Assembly: GCA_950022655.1 (NCBI GenBank)
Contig: OX465580.1
Coordinates: 122,743,016-122,807,015, forward strand
Reading direction: 5' to 3'
DNA: 64,000 bases
Source of the DNA: Alentia gelatinosa
Lineage: Eukaryota > Annelida > Polychaeta > Phyllodocida > Polynoidae
Under the pieces are notes generated by a model. It ran no database searches. It worked only from the letters and a program-made list of their open reading frames with translations, and was not told the DNA's origin. Below, in pieces: positions 12,609 to 22,207 of this stretch (position 1 is the first letter of the stretch; each line of letters starts with the position of its first letter). Position numbers and translations under genes: made by a program.

Positions 12609-13243
12609 ATGTGGGTGAGATTAGTGAATATTGAAGCCAAATACGTCACGGCGACCAACCAGGACAGCCAGGACACATGCCCAAAATGAAGTCACGGAGG
12701 CCCATGTCCCATGATCTTGATGTTGACAGGCTGCCTCAAAGTGCGGAGGGGGGCCCTTGAGCCATGAATGGAGCCAGAAGAGGAGATCAAGCCTCATTAG
12801 AGCTGTTGTTGAGGGCAAAGGAAGTCCCGGAACGAAAGCCTTGTAGGCATTTCACGCGGCAGCTGGGCAGGAGGGAGAACCCGAAAGAGCCGGGACCGCC
12901 AGAGGAAGAAGGAGTTTCGAGGTGGATCTGGGACCTGTCTCAGTAGTCTCGTGACATTAGGCCTAGACAGACATCAACAGTGGCACCAACAGTGCAAGCA
13001 ACAGCGGAAAAAGACTAGCAAATATCAGAAGATCGAAGTGGCCAATCTTCTTCATATTTGGAACGATTATAGATTATATGTATCCCCTACTTATGTTAAA
13101 GTGTCATTGCTTAAGTCCTATGAGAAGTGAGTGAAACTCCATGTGTCATCGACTGCAATCTTCTGATCTGTCCATGTGGTGTCACGGACGCCATCTAGAA
13201 ATGTCACGAAGCTACTGAAACAGGTCCCTGGTCTTAGTGGAGG
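12609..13243. other. Unassigned, GC-richer stretch
   Basis: A short plus-strand ORF (12764-12946, 60 codons) is charged and proline-rich near its end, but lacks convincing splice sites or any recognised family. Otherwise nothing is seen. Confidence 0.35.
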
Positions 13244-13668
13244 TAACTGGACCAATGGCACGACGGTCCAATGGCAAGTGGACTGATGACACATCTTTTC
13301 AGTTTTACCTGGACTGATGGCACCCGTGCCTGGACTGATGGAACCACATTTTACAAGATTCCATATGTATATCAGAGGTAGGAACTCAGATATATATTAG
13401 AATGCAGTCTCTGTCGGCATGGCGGGGGCCACTACCGGCGCCAGAGCCGAGGTATATTTTTTAACCACCACATAAATTCTCCTATATGCAAATATGATAA
13501 AGTCGAAAAGTGGTGTAGACAGTATAACCCAGCTGCATCCATCAGTCTAAGTGAGTGGTGCCATCGGTCTAGGTAATGGTCCAATCGGTCTAGGGAAAAT
13601 GTTGCCATCGGTCCAAAGAAGTGCCATCAGTCCAGGTGCCATCAGCCCGTGGCGCCATCAGTCTAGTA
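13244..13668. repeat. Bidirectional cluster of GGACTGATGGCAC-like sites
   Basis: A short motif close to TGGACTGATGGCACC occurs about five times in forward orientation between 13244 and 13345. After a spacer of roughly 190 bp, its complement (GGTGCCATCAGTCCA and variants CCATCGGTCTA) occurs about seven times between 13530 and 13668. Spacing between sites is irregular. The whole could fold into many alternative hairpins. The nature of the element is unknown. Confidence 0.7.
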
Positions 13669-13845
13669 ATCTCAGTGGAGTGGAGAAACACTGTGGGACC
13701 TTGATGGGAGGGGACACTGTCTTCCCGCCTGAGGGCATGACGTCCCAGTCTTCCCGGAACCACAGGCCGCCGTGACAGGGTCTTTGGCGCTTCCTCTCTG
13801 CAGGTTAGATGCAACGATGCCGATAGATGTCAAGATGCTGATCTC

Positions 13846-14342
13846 TCATTATTAATTATTAAGTCTTGTTGTCCAACTCCTGTTACGGAACTTTATTTGT
13901 TGTTCCTTTTTTCTCGGGCAAGAACCCTCTTTTTTTCTTTTTTCTTTCTTTTCTGTCCTCTATGTCATGTTTTTTCATGTTCATGTCCAGTATAACCATG
14001 TATCTCCCTAAAGGGGAGAAAAAAAAGAGGACCCTCTTCTTATTGTTCTTGGAAGAATGTACATTGTTGTAAAATGCGTCTAACGCTTCAATTAGTACGA
14101 AACAGGATAAGAAATTAGTATAAGTGTGCTATATTGTTCATGCAAATAGTTAGATAAACTTTTCAGAGTTTTCTATGTACAATCTTCGATTTCAGACATT
14201 GTTCTTTGTTGGAGTGATCACTTGTAGCCCTTTGGATAGTCCATTAAGCGCCGATGGAAGGTTCACATGTATTTTCTACCCAAACTTACTGTAACTCTTT
14301 CGGTTCAATAAATAGAGCGAAGCTCAATATTAAAAAAAAAAA
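13846..14342 (+). mobile_element. Retroposed sequence with poly(A) and 11-bp target duplication
   Basis: A 497-bp insert ends in AATAAA (about 14308), followed about 20 bases later by a pure A run (14332-14342). It is bracketed by the direct repeat ATGCTGATCTC at 13835-13845 and 14343-14353. This is the signature of LINE-machinery insertion: either a 5'-truncated LINE 3' end or a processed transcript. The interior has T-rich and A-rich blocks and no recognisable protein. Confidence 0.85.
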
Positions 14343-14838
14343 ATGCTGATCTCGGCACCCCATGGGGTTGCTGGTGTGAAGGTAGCAGGTCCCTGTAGGT
14401 ACAGGGTGGCAAATTTTTGTTCTCGCATTGCCGCATTGGCGACCTTGGTGAGATTGGCTGGAGCGAGTATGAAGTGGACAGTTCGTGGGGCCGCCAGCCC
14501 CGTAACCTCCAATGGACAGATTGTTATGGACTAGTGGGAGTTCAAGCGTGAATTCTATTAGAGTTACTTATGATTCTACATCTCCGGCAATGTTACTAGT
14601 GGGAGACTCACCTGCTCTGCGTTTCTTGGATACCTTAATTGTCCTGGTAGTTTGTTTTTTTTACTTTCCCAATTTTAGTGTGGAAATGATGGTAAAACCG
14701 GTGTTTTTGAAGTAAACAATGAAAGGTCTTCTTAGTCCGTGAGTCTACTGGAAAATGGTGAGAGAGTGAGTATCACATAACCATTTACAATATGGGGTGG
14801 AGATTGAAACCCTCTCCCACGCGCATTACAACCAACAT

Positions 14839-15401
14839 CCAGAAAACTATCCCTTCACTATCTGCGTGCTATTCACTGTGATAGTGGGAAACGAGCAAGG
14901 TGCCAGTGTCTCAGGGTCTTAAAAGGCATGCTCAGCTGACAATGACCAATCACTAGGGACCGAAATACTTCATTGACCCACTGGCGCTTGATAGTTTTTT
15001 TACCCTAGACTCAGGTGGTTGCAGAAATGGCAGGTTGACTGGGTTTAATTTAGACTGGTTCCCTGCCCTAATGAAACTAGGACCAAATAGAATGTTCATC
15101 ATTGATGAAGGAGCGTGCAATTATACATGAATAACAATTAAAAGGTTTGTGTTACATTCAGTCTATGGATAGCTTTCTGTAACCTAATGGAACCCAGCCA
15201 GCCTGCTATTTCTGCAACCACCTGAGTCTAAGATCCAAAAATATCAAGGTCAAGCACCAATGGGTCAATGAGGTATTTCGGTCTCTAGTGATTGGTCATG
15301 GTCAGCTGAGCATGCTTCTAAGACCCTGAGACACTGGCACCCTGCTCCTTTCACACTATCACAGTGGATAGCACGCAGATAGTGAAGGGATAGTTTTCTG
15401 G
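14839..15401. mobile_element. Long inverted-repeat element, arms about 210 bp
   Basis: The left arm (CCAGAAAACTATCCCTTCAC from 14839 to about 15052) is the inverted, roughly 90 percent similar copy of the right arm (about 15188 to 15401, ending TAGTTTTCTGG). Matching landmarks include GTGCCAGTGTCTCAGGGTCT, CATGCTCAGCTGA, CAATCACTAG and CTCAGGTGGTTGCAGAAAT. The central 135 bp is single copy within the element, but its complement recurs at 15700-15813. Confidence 0.9.
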
Positions 15402-15699
15402 CAGCACGCTGAAAGTGTATATATGTGACCACTCTAACCTTTAGGTCTCTAGATGATGTATTTAGCGCGTGCAAGCACGCTCTAATAAGGGGCAGGTAAC
15501 GGGTTCCACAGGCACGACCTTCAACTTTGGCTGGTGCCCGCCTGTGTCCAATGTAATTCCGCTGAGCCCCCTAGCGGATGACCGGGGAACCAGCGTACAA
15601 TACATAGAAACACGGAGGCGTTACCAATAATGCACCATAAAAATGGAACCCATTACCTGGCCTATAGTCTAACTAGGCCAGACTTCCAGGCTACGTTTA

Positions 15700-15813
15700 A
15701 TTAGGTTACAGAAAACGATCCATTGACTGAATGTGACCCAAACCTTTTATTCTTATTCATTTATAATTGCACGCTCATTCATCGATGATGAACATGCTAT
15801 TTGATCCTAGTTT
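15700..15813. repeat. Inverted partial copy of the central segment of the 14839 element
   Basis: TAGGTTACAGAAAACGATCC through GATCCTAGTTT is the diverged reverse complement of 15068-15188. Shared blocks include CATTGACTGAATGTGACCC and GATGATGAACATGCTATTTG. It shows the element family is multi-copy and that the spacer is part of it. Confidence 0.8.
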
Positions 15814-16080
15814 GTAAATATGAATATGCAGTATTTGTTGGTAGAATACCCAAAAGCAGCATGTGTCTCTTGGGGGGAGAATGTCTTAAGACATTCAAGA
15901 AGGTCTCACTTGTCACGTCACCTGAAGATCCCTAACCGAATTTTCTTCAAATATACCATGCAGATTTTCACAGACATTTTTTTCACATTTTATACAAACA
16001 CTTTGGATTCTCCTGCACTTGATGTTGTTCTCTTAGACTTGTGAAGTAGCTAGCAGGATATGGATAAGTCAAAAAGGATT

Positions 16081-16152
16081 GGGCTTGTCCGGGATTTGAA
16101 CCCGGGACCTCTCGCACCCAAAGCGAGAATCATACCCCTAGACCAACAAGCC
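16081..16152 (-). tRNA. tRNA-Pro (anticodon TGG)
   Basis: Read on the minus strand, this 72-nt sequence folds as a canonical tRNA: 7-bp acceptor stem GGCTTGT/ACAAGCC with discriminator C, intronless anticodon arm CTCGC-TTTGGGT-GCGAG, and T-arm with GGTTCAAATCC (B box). The anticodon TGG occupies 16120-16118. It matches the well-known eukaryotic tRNA-Pro sequence almost throughout. A Pol III terminator (TTTTT on the minus strand, 16071-16075) follows 5 bases downstream. It decodes proline CCA (and CCG by wobble) codons. Confidence 0.97.
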
Positions 16153-16240
16153 ATCTGTTAACTAGTCCTAGAAGGACCACTAAATATTGGTTGTGACCAT
16201 CATGATCTGCAATTCAATGTACATGAGTATAAAACTGACC

Positions 16241-16312
16241 GGGCTTGTCCGGGATTTGAACCCGGGACCTCTCGCACCCTAAGCGAGAATCATACCCCTA
16301 GACCAACAAGCC
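16241..16312 (-). tRNA. tRNA-Pro (anticodon AGG)
   Basis: This is identical to the neighbouring tRNA-Pro except for the anticodon base that makes it AGG (16280-16278), which is read as inosine and decodes CCU/CCC. The acceptor stem, discriminator C and B box are intact and there is no intron. The gene is separated from its neighbour by 88 bp in the same orientation. A short terminator (TTTT on the minus strand, 16231-16234) lies downstream. The pair looks like a local duplication with anticodon switching. Confidence 0.97.
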
Positions 16313-17089
16313 TGTGCTGGGTACTGCAATTGCTAAGGTATTTGATCAAATATTGCTATAACTGCAATTATGGTATACAGACTGGGTGTATGTATGCATG
16401 TAGATATTTCTCTGATATAGGACATGAAGCATGGAGAATCAAAGTATACTCATATGTGGAAAATAGAGACATGACAGAACATATTGCCTCGGTTATCTGA
16501 ATTCAGCAGATTGGTTTGTATATCATCGGTGGAAGTTTGACATATTCAGTGGATATTTTACTTGCCAGAATCACGACTCATCCAAATACTATGATATTAT
16601 TGTATTTCTTAGGTAGACCTCAAGATGACCTAAATGTACCCATTTGAACAATACCGGTGATTCAGGTCTATATATGCTTGCTTCCTTTCTTTTGTTAACG
16701 TAATTGCCTTCATGTGAACACAGGAGAAAGGCAAGTACACAAAACTGTGCATACGCATGTTAAAGGGAGAAAATTTTTGATACTTGACTTGAACACATCA
16801 AGAGAAATGGAATGGTTGTAATGGCCTAAACCTACTCAAGAGGTATGTATAGGAATTCAAAGATGTACATAGATGTATATGAAAGTATAATCATTATGAG
16901 CCATTTGGCAATGACTAAGGTTGGTCTAGACGATCAGAAGACTGGACTTGTGCAGTTAATCATCAAATTTATGGGAGAATGTTTGTTGATATGAAAGTTA
17001 TATTTGTCCTGTATTTGTATATAGCGTTCATTTCTGTTGTTGACGCCTGCGTGAAAAATCGTCCAAAAACGAAAGAACGTTTTTTTATT
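16313..17089. other. Unassigned AT-rich sequence
   Basis: Nothing recognised between the tRNA pair and the SINE. Confidence 0.4.
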
Positions 17090-17336
17090 TATTTTTGTTT
17101 TTTATTATTTTGCAATTTATATGGGAATATTGTGTCAGACAATCACCGAATTCGGCTGAATGGCCATTCTTCCACTCGGGCCCTAGATCCCTACGCCTCA
17201 TTCTTATGGCGGGTGTTAAGCCAAATGGGCAGTGGGTACCATTTTTGTGAAAGTCTCTGGTATGACCCGGCCGGGGTTTGAACCCACGACCTCCCATGCT
17301 CGAGGCGAACATCCCTACCACTTGGACACCGAGCTT
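17090..17336 (-). mobile_element. tRNA-derived SINE, copy 1
   Basis: On the minus strand the element starts GCTCGGTGTCCAAGTGGTAG (A-box-like) and continues through CGCCTCGAGCATGGGAGGTC and GGTTCAAACCC (B box). A body reading GGTACCCACTGCCCA follows, then an AT-rich tail of TTTATTT-type repeats (seen as such on the plus strand at 17081-17110). The head is a degenerate tRNA that can no longer form a perfect cloverleaf. A related copy is at 60828. It needs a partner LINE for mobility. No clear target duplication was found. Confidence 0.85.
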
Positions 17337-17949
17337 GGTTTTGTTACCTACTATATTTAAAACGGTAGAATTCCGTCGAATCTGCTTGAAGTTGCTCCCG
17401 CACATAGAGACATAGTGAACCAGAGCTAGGGCTGGAGATTGAAGGGCCACGAGAGTGAGATTCTCGTGCAGTACTTAACTGAATCCTGCTAATTTTTTTG
17501 TGTTTCTTTACACAGATGTACTTCTATCCTTAAGATTTGTTGCAAGCTGTACTGAAAACATAATTTAGATCTGTACTTTTCCAATCTCATTGGCATGAGA
17601 TTGGTCTGTGAGACTATTGCGCTGGTGGCCCGTACACACACTGATAGCCCTATTAAAAGTCCGCTGATTCCCCCCCCACCACCAGCCAGGGTATTTGGCC
17701 TGTGTCGGTCACCAGCCTCTGTGGAGCAGGCAGCAGAGCTCTTGCTTGGGAGTGCGAGTGATTCACGCTGTCGACGATCAGGTGTTTCGTTTTTCAATAT
17801 TTTTCCCTTTAGCTCGGACTCGACGAAGTCGCTAGTAACGTCCTAAAACATACTTAAATTCTAAAAAAATGTGTACGCTCTCTCCGAACTCCCTGGGTGA
17901 TTTCCCACCCAGGTATGCACAGAAGAGACATACATAAAGGATGGTGTCT

Positions 17950-17950
<1 letters not shown>
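17337..17950. other. Unassigned sequence
   Basis: Overlapping short ORFs on both strands between 17489 and 17846 look like chance. Confidence 0.35.

Positions 17951-18003
<53 letters not shown>
17951..18003 (+). repeat. (CT)n microsatellite
   Basis: An uninterrupted run of about 26 CT units. Confidence 0.98.
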
Positions 18004-18006
<3 letters not shown>

Positions 18007-18549
18007 TCCTCCGGGGTTCATGTGACACCACATAACGTTATGTTACACCTCTCATAGCGTTCTCCGGAGGCGCTCTGACGTCAGAGATGATCAAATCCCG
18101 GACTGATAGTGTTTGATGACGTCTGATGGGAGCATTGAGGGCACGTATGGCGCGACCCTAGCGGGCTAAGTTTCCAACAGATACGATTACTACACGATAT
18201 ATGTGGACATTTATATATGGATCGGGTAGGTAAAGTGGTGTCAGTGAGGTCATAAAGGAGGGAAACTATCTACTTCTGCAGGAATTGAGCGCCTCCTTCG
18301 TGGATTTGTTCACGTTCATTCGCTCCGATTAATTATTTACATTCTCCTTCTTTAAGGATGGTCAGCAACTTTATCGTTCAACAATAATCCCGTCTAGTAT
18401 TGGCTTTTGATAATGTGTGTCGGATTACACCTACATCAATGGATAATTCACAACACTCAAATGGGACTTTTATTACAGGTAGTGAGATTTACACTTAGCC
18501 TAGATATTTCTTCGTAGTGTTTTTTCTAGTTCTATTACATTGCATGTAT

Positions 18550-18844
18550 TATCCTACCCCTAATATAAAATCCCATAGGCTTAACATTGGGTTTCCGTAT
18601 GCCAAGCTGACTGGCATACAGATTTTATATGCCACTAGTGGCATACAGCATTGTTATCACGTAATATTCCAAAATCGAGGAGATAGAGTAGGATAAAATC
18701 AAAACCTGATTCGTTTTAATCTTGTCCATCGCATTCCACTCCTGAAGTTTTGGCTCCGGACTTCACTCGGCTTCGCCTCATGAAGTCACTTTGCCAAACT
18801 CCAGTCGTGGAATACGGTGGACAAGATTAAACCTCATCCAGTTT
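18550..18844 (+). mobile_element. BFE copy 3
   Basis: The module runs from TATCCTACCCC (18550-18560) to AGAGTAGGATA (18685-18695), with core CCCATAGGCTTAACATTGGG. The hairpin runs from AAAACCTGATTCG (about 18700) to CATCCAGTTTT (18844). Its apex is CACTCGGCTTCGCCTCATG. It is nearly identical to copy 4 (about 95 percent over 295 bp), and the two are the youngest pair in the window. Confidence 0.92.
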
Positions 18845-19588
18845 TACGATATTCTCATCCATGTTATGTTATATGCATCTAATTATTAATGTTTTAAAAA
18901 GATTAATGTCTGTAAAAGCCTGCTGTTGTTTGACATTTACCACTGTGTGAAATTATGTGATGAGATGGAGATGAGTATTGTAACCTTTGCAAAGTAGGAT
19001 TGTCTAACAAGTAAGTAACGGGATTGGTAAATGTGACAAGGTGGTCTGAACTAGGGGTTTAGCTATGGGGGGAATTTTTTTTCTTTAGTAGAAAACGACA
19101 TAATACAGATAGGTTCGTTAGGCAATGTAGCCTGATTCAGGGCAGTAGGTAAGCGAATATTGGTATATCCAGATAGTGTCACAGGGAGTGATAGCGGTAA
19201 ATGCACTGGGGGCCAAAGTCAACAGTTTATTGCTTAAGTAGAATAGAATATTCAACGTTGCCTTTAACTACTAAAATAACACATTCCACTTACAGTAGAT
19301 CCTTGATTTTGTCACTGATGTCAGATACAGCCGGATGTTATTAGAAACCAGCACGATAGTAATTCAAATGAATAATTGTTAAGCTTGAAGTGGAACTCCT
19401 CTTTGTTGCTTGCTCTGCCAATGTGATCTGCAGGATAAATGAATTCTTAATTCTGTTTTATAAAGTACCCTAGTAGCGGTCAATCCCCCAGTACTGAATT
19501 CATAAACTGCTTCCTCTGCTGTTCCTGCTGTTAGATGTTCTGTGGTGGTCTCTGCCTGGCTAGCAGGTAGGAAGACCCCTTTCCGGAA

Positions 19589-20071
19589 TGCTAGTTCCCG
19601 GCGGGATTCAACCCTATGAACAATTACGTAGGTTGGTTCGGTTTTCGGTAGGTTTGCGCGAACTTAGAAACACAAAACACAACTCATGTGTTTAATAAAC
19701 AGGAATGTTTATTAATAATTACTTCCCGGAAAGATCCGGAAGATCTATCCCACAAGTACAGTACCCCAGCACGGGGTGCCGGGTAATGCTAGAGAGGCTA
19801 ATCTGAAAGACTCGCCTAACCACCAGGAAGGTTACGAGAACCCGCCTGCAAAGTGAGGGTCCAAGGGTCTGCTCTCAGGGAGAGACATGCGAGGACAGCT
19901 TGTCGACCTACTGTGAACGCTGAGTATATATACCCAGTGTTACGTAATCCTGGCCTCCGCCACGCCACTCTTGTGTGTGGCATTGCCCGGAACCACTACA
20001 CAGTAAGGATTGACTCTCCATGCTATCTTCCGTAGAACGTCCGAACACTGCTGGATTCCCGCCCCACTACA
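19589..20071 (-). mobile_element. Possible solo LTR
   Basis: On the minus strand this 483-bp segment begins TGTAGTGGGGCGGGAATCC and ends GAATCCCGCCGGGAACTAGCA-like (TG...CA with short inverted ends). It has a TATA box (GGTATATATACTCAG near 19924-19935) and an AATAAA signal (19708-19713) about 215 bp further, in the order expected of U3-R-U5. No flanking target duplication, primer-binding site or internal coding region was found, so the call is tentative. A DNA element with GGCGGGAWTC ends is the alternative. Confidence 0.35.
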
Positions 20072-20324
20072 CTTCAAACAAAGACATAGTAGTATATAAA
20101 CCAAAAATGATACTCAGAACTTGTGTAAAACACGGGACTGTAAAAATGAATAAGCCAGAGATTAGATTATCATGGACAATAAATCTGGTTTCTTTATAGA
20201 ATGAAAAACAGCTATGGGGAAATCCACCAATTATCCCTACCACTGTACTTTGGGCTAGTAATGAGGGTTGGCGCTAGGCTGATCGTTGGCATGAGAGAAA
20301 TATTATTTGTGGAGATATTTCCAT

Positions 20325-20740
20325 ACCTATATGACTCTATGGGACATTTTCCATAAAGAAATCCGTTAAGGCCTTTCTCCACTCTGCGACTGAGGGGGCT
20401 TGCGATCCGATACCTCCAGTCTGAGACTGGATGTACCGGCTTGGCGTGTCGCATGTACCTCGGATCGCAAGGTAACATCGATTCTGTGTGGAGACAACCC
20501 CCTCCCCCCTTGCGACTGGAGGGCTTGCGATCCTAGCTATAGAGGTACGCCTAGTCTCAGACTGGGCGCACCAAATATCAAACATGTCTGATATCTAAAA
20601 ACGGTTGCTATCCCGGGTGCATGCGGTACCTCCAGTCTGAGAGTTTTACCGCGTTGCGATCCAGAAGGTACCTCCAGTCTCAAACTGGGCGTACCTATGT
20701 ACCTTGGATCGCACAATGGAGACAAGGCTTAATAAGTCTC
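20325..20740. repeat. Cluster of nested palindromes with TTGCGATCC borders
   Basis: At least three imperfect hairpins lie side by side. Each is bounded by TTGCGATCC or its complement GGATCGCAA and contains TACCTCCAGTCTGAGACTGG-type arms. Examples are 20398-20472, 20525-20570 and 20625-20715. GGAGACAA recurs around them. It looks like a foldback element duplicated within itself. Confidence 0.75.
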
Positions 20741-20824
20741 GGCCTCATCATGTCCACAAATATATTTCCCATATAAATTTCCACTCAAACCTTTAACTTA
20801 GCCTGTTCTTAAACATCTCCTTAA

Positions 20825-21117
20825 AGCCCGGCGTCCACCTATTACGATATGGCTCCGATATGGTCTACGATGGACATTCCGATACAAAATCCAAATCGTG
20901 TCGGAAAGTCACCTAAAATCGGAGCAGTTGACCACGTCTCTGCGATTAGGCACTGATGGAAAATGGGAGTCTACCTCTGTCGATGCATGGTGAATTCGCA
21001 TGTCTCGACATATGTCTACGATGTTGCACCTTCCGGATATATCTCCGATATTTGCCTTTTGTATCGGTGCCATATCGTTAGGTTTAAATTTTTATCGTAG
21101 TAGGTGGACGCCAGGCC
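20825..21117. mobile_element. PIF/Harbinger-like MITE, second copy
   Basis: A 293-bp element has ends AGCCCGGCGTCCACCTATTA and TAGGTGGACGCCAGGCC, related to the element at 5166. It is flanked by TAA at 20822-20824 and 21118-21120. The interior shares the CCGATATGG and GTCTACGAT palindromes. It is diverged from the 5166 copy by point changes and small rearrangements. Confidence 0.85.
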
Positions 21118-21482
21118 TAACTTCACTCCTAGTCAAATATAAAACAATGCGTATTAAATTCCTCTCCAAGTTATTGATGATTATTTCCCGAAGTCGTTTA
21201 CAGAAAAAGGGCAAGGGTCAATGACCTGGTCGATGTTGTCCCGGCGTTCACTTTTATGATAAGATATCGAATTACAAGAAAGATTGCAATCAGTCTTGCA
21301 AACCCACTTTTTGTGTCAGACTCGATCCAGGACTTTCTGAAAATATGCCACTCGTACCGGGAATAAAATTGAAATTCAGTTATCTTTTCTCATTACATGG
21401 GAATCTGTAAAAAGAACAATCACGAGTAGAAAAATAGGAGTTCAATGTGCCTTCACACAGCAGTGTCCACCCCTGACACAAA

Positions 21483-22207
21483 TCCCATTTCCATCGGCCG
21501 ACAAAAACGGCACCGATTTTTTGAGTTTCCTAAAGGTCTGTCGGTGGTGCCACCGACTGTGCGTCGGTATCAAATAATCGATGAGGTAAGTAGTTTTCAC
21601 TCAGTGACCAAGTTTTCATTCAGTGTTCACAGTTTATAGACTTTCAGAAATCTATCGGTGGTGCCACATTACATAATCTAAGCAGAAAAAGTCGTTGATC
21701 ATTTCATAGCTTGGTCGTTTCCATTGAACGATTTTGCCTCAGTGGTGCTTGAAGTCCGTCGGTGGTTCCTGACTCTAGATTGTTGACAGGAAATCGGCCA
21801 ATTGTTGACAGGAAATCGGCTCAAAGGCCGTTTTCATTGGCCGACGAAAATGGTGTAGATTTTAAGAGTTTTTCTAATAGGTTATTTTCATTTGTGCCTC
21901 AGCAGTGATAAAGAGGGTGATTCTGGCCCATTAGATTGTAGGTCAACTCTCGAATGAAGAGCCGTCCCAAGGAGCGAGAAAATATCATGTAAGGAGGTCA
22001 GGGTGAAGGTCGGGGTTTGCTGCGAATGCAGTCATTGGCTACTCGGTCTACTTTATTCCTTATATGGAATTAGTGTAATTGGACAACTCCATGGTGTAAA
22101 GGTCCATCGGTGGTTCTTGGCTGTAGATCGGTGACGGCCAATGGAAATGGATTTTTAGGAGAAATAAAAAAATATACACCATTTTCGTCGGCCAATGGAA
22201 ACAGGCC
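21483..22207. mobile_element. Composite of CATTTCCATTGGCCGA-type MITEs
   Basis: The left end TCCCATTTCCATCGGCCGAC and right end GTCGGCCAATGGAAACAGGC are inverted. A further internal terminus (AGGCCGTTTTCATTGGCCGA at about 21825) is the inverse of the right end. One element is therefore probably 21825-22207, next to a second partial copy. Repeated phrases include GTCGGTGGTGCCACCGACTG and ATCGGTGG. A 21-bp unit (ATTGTTGACAGGAAATCGGC) is duplicated at about 21780-21822. Same TIR family as 24305 and 38927. Confidence 0.7.

Noticed and set aside
17262..17335. Functional tRNA gene
   Set aside because: The tRNA-like head has mismatched acceptor and anticodon arms and continues into a SINE body and tail shared with 60828.
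20325..20740. CRISPR-like array
   Set aside because: Repeats are of unequal length, inverted relative to one another and the genome is eukaryotic.
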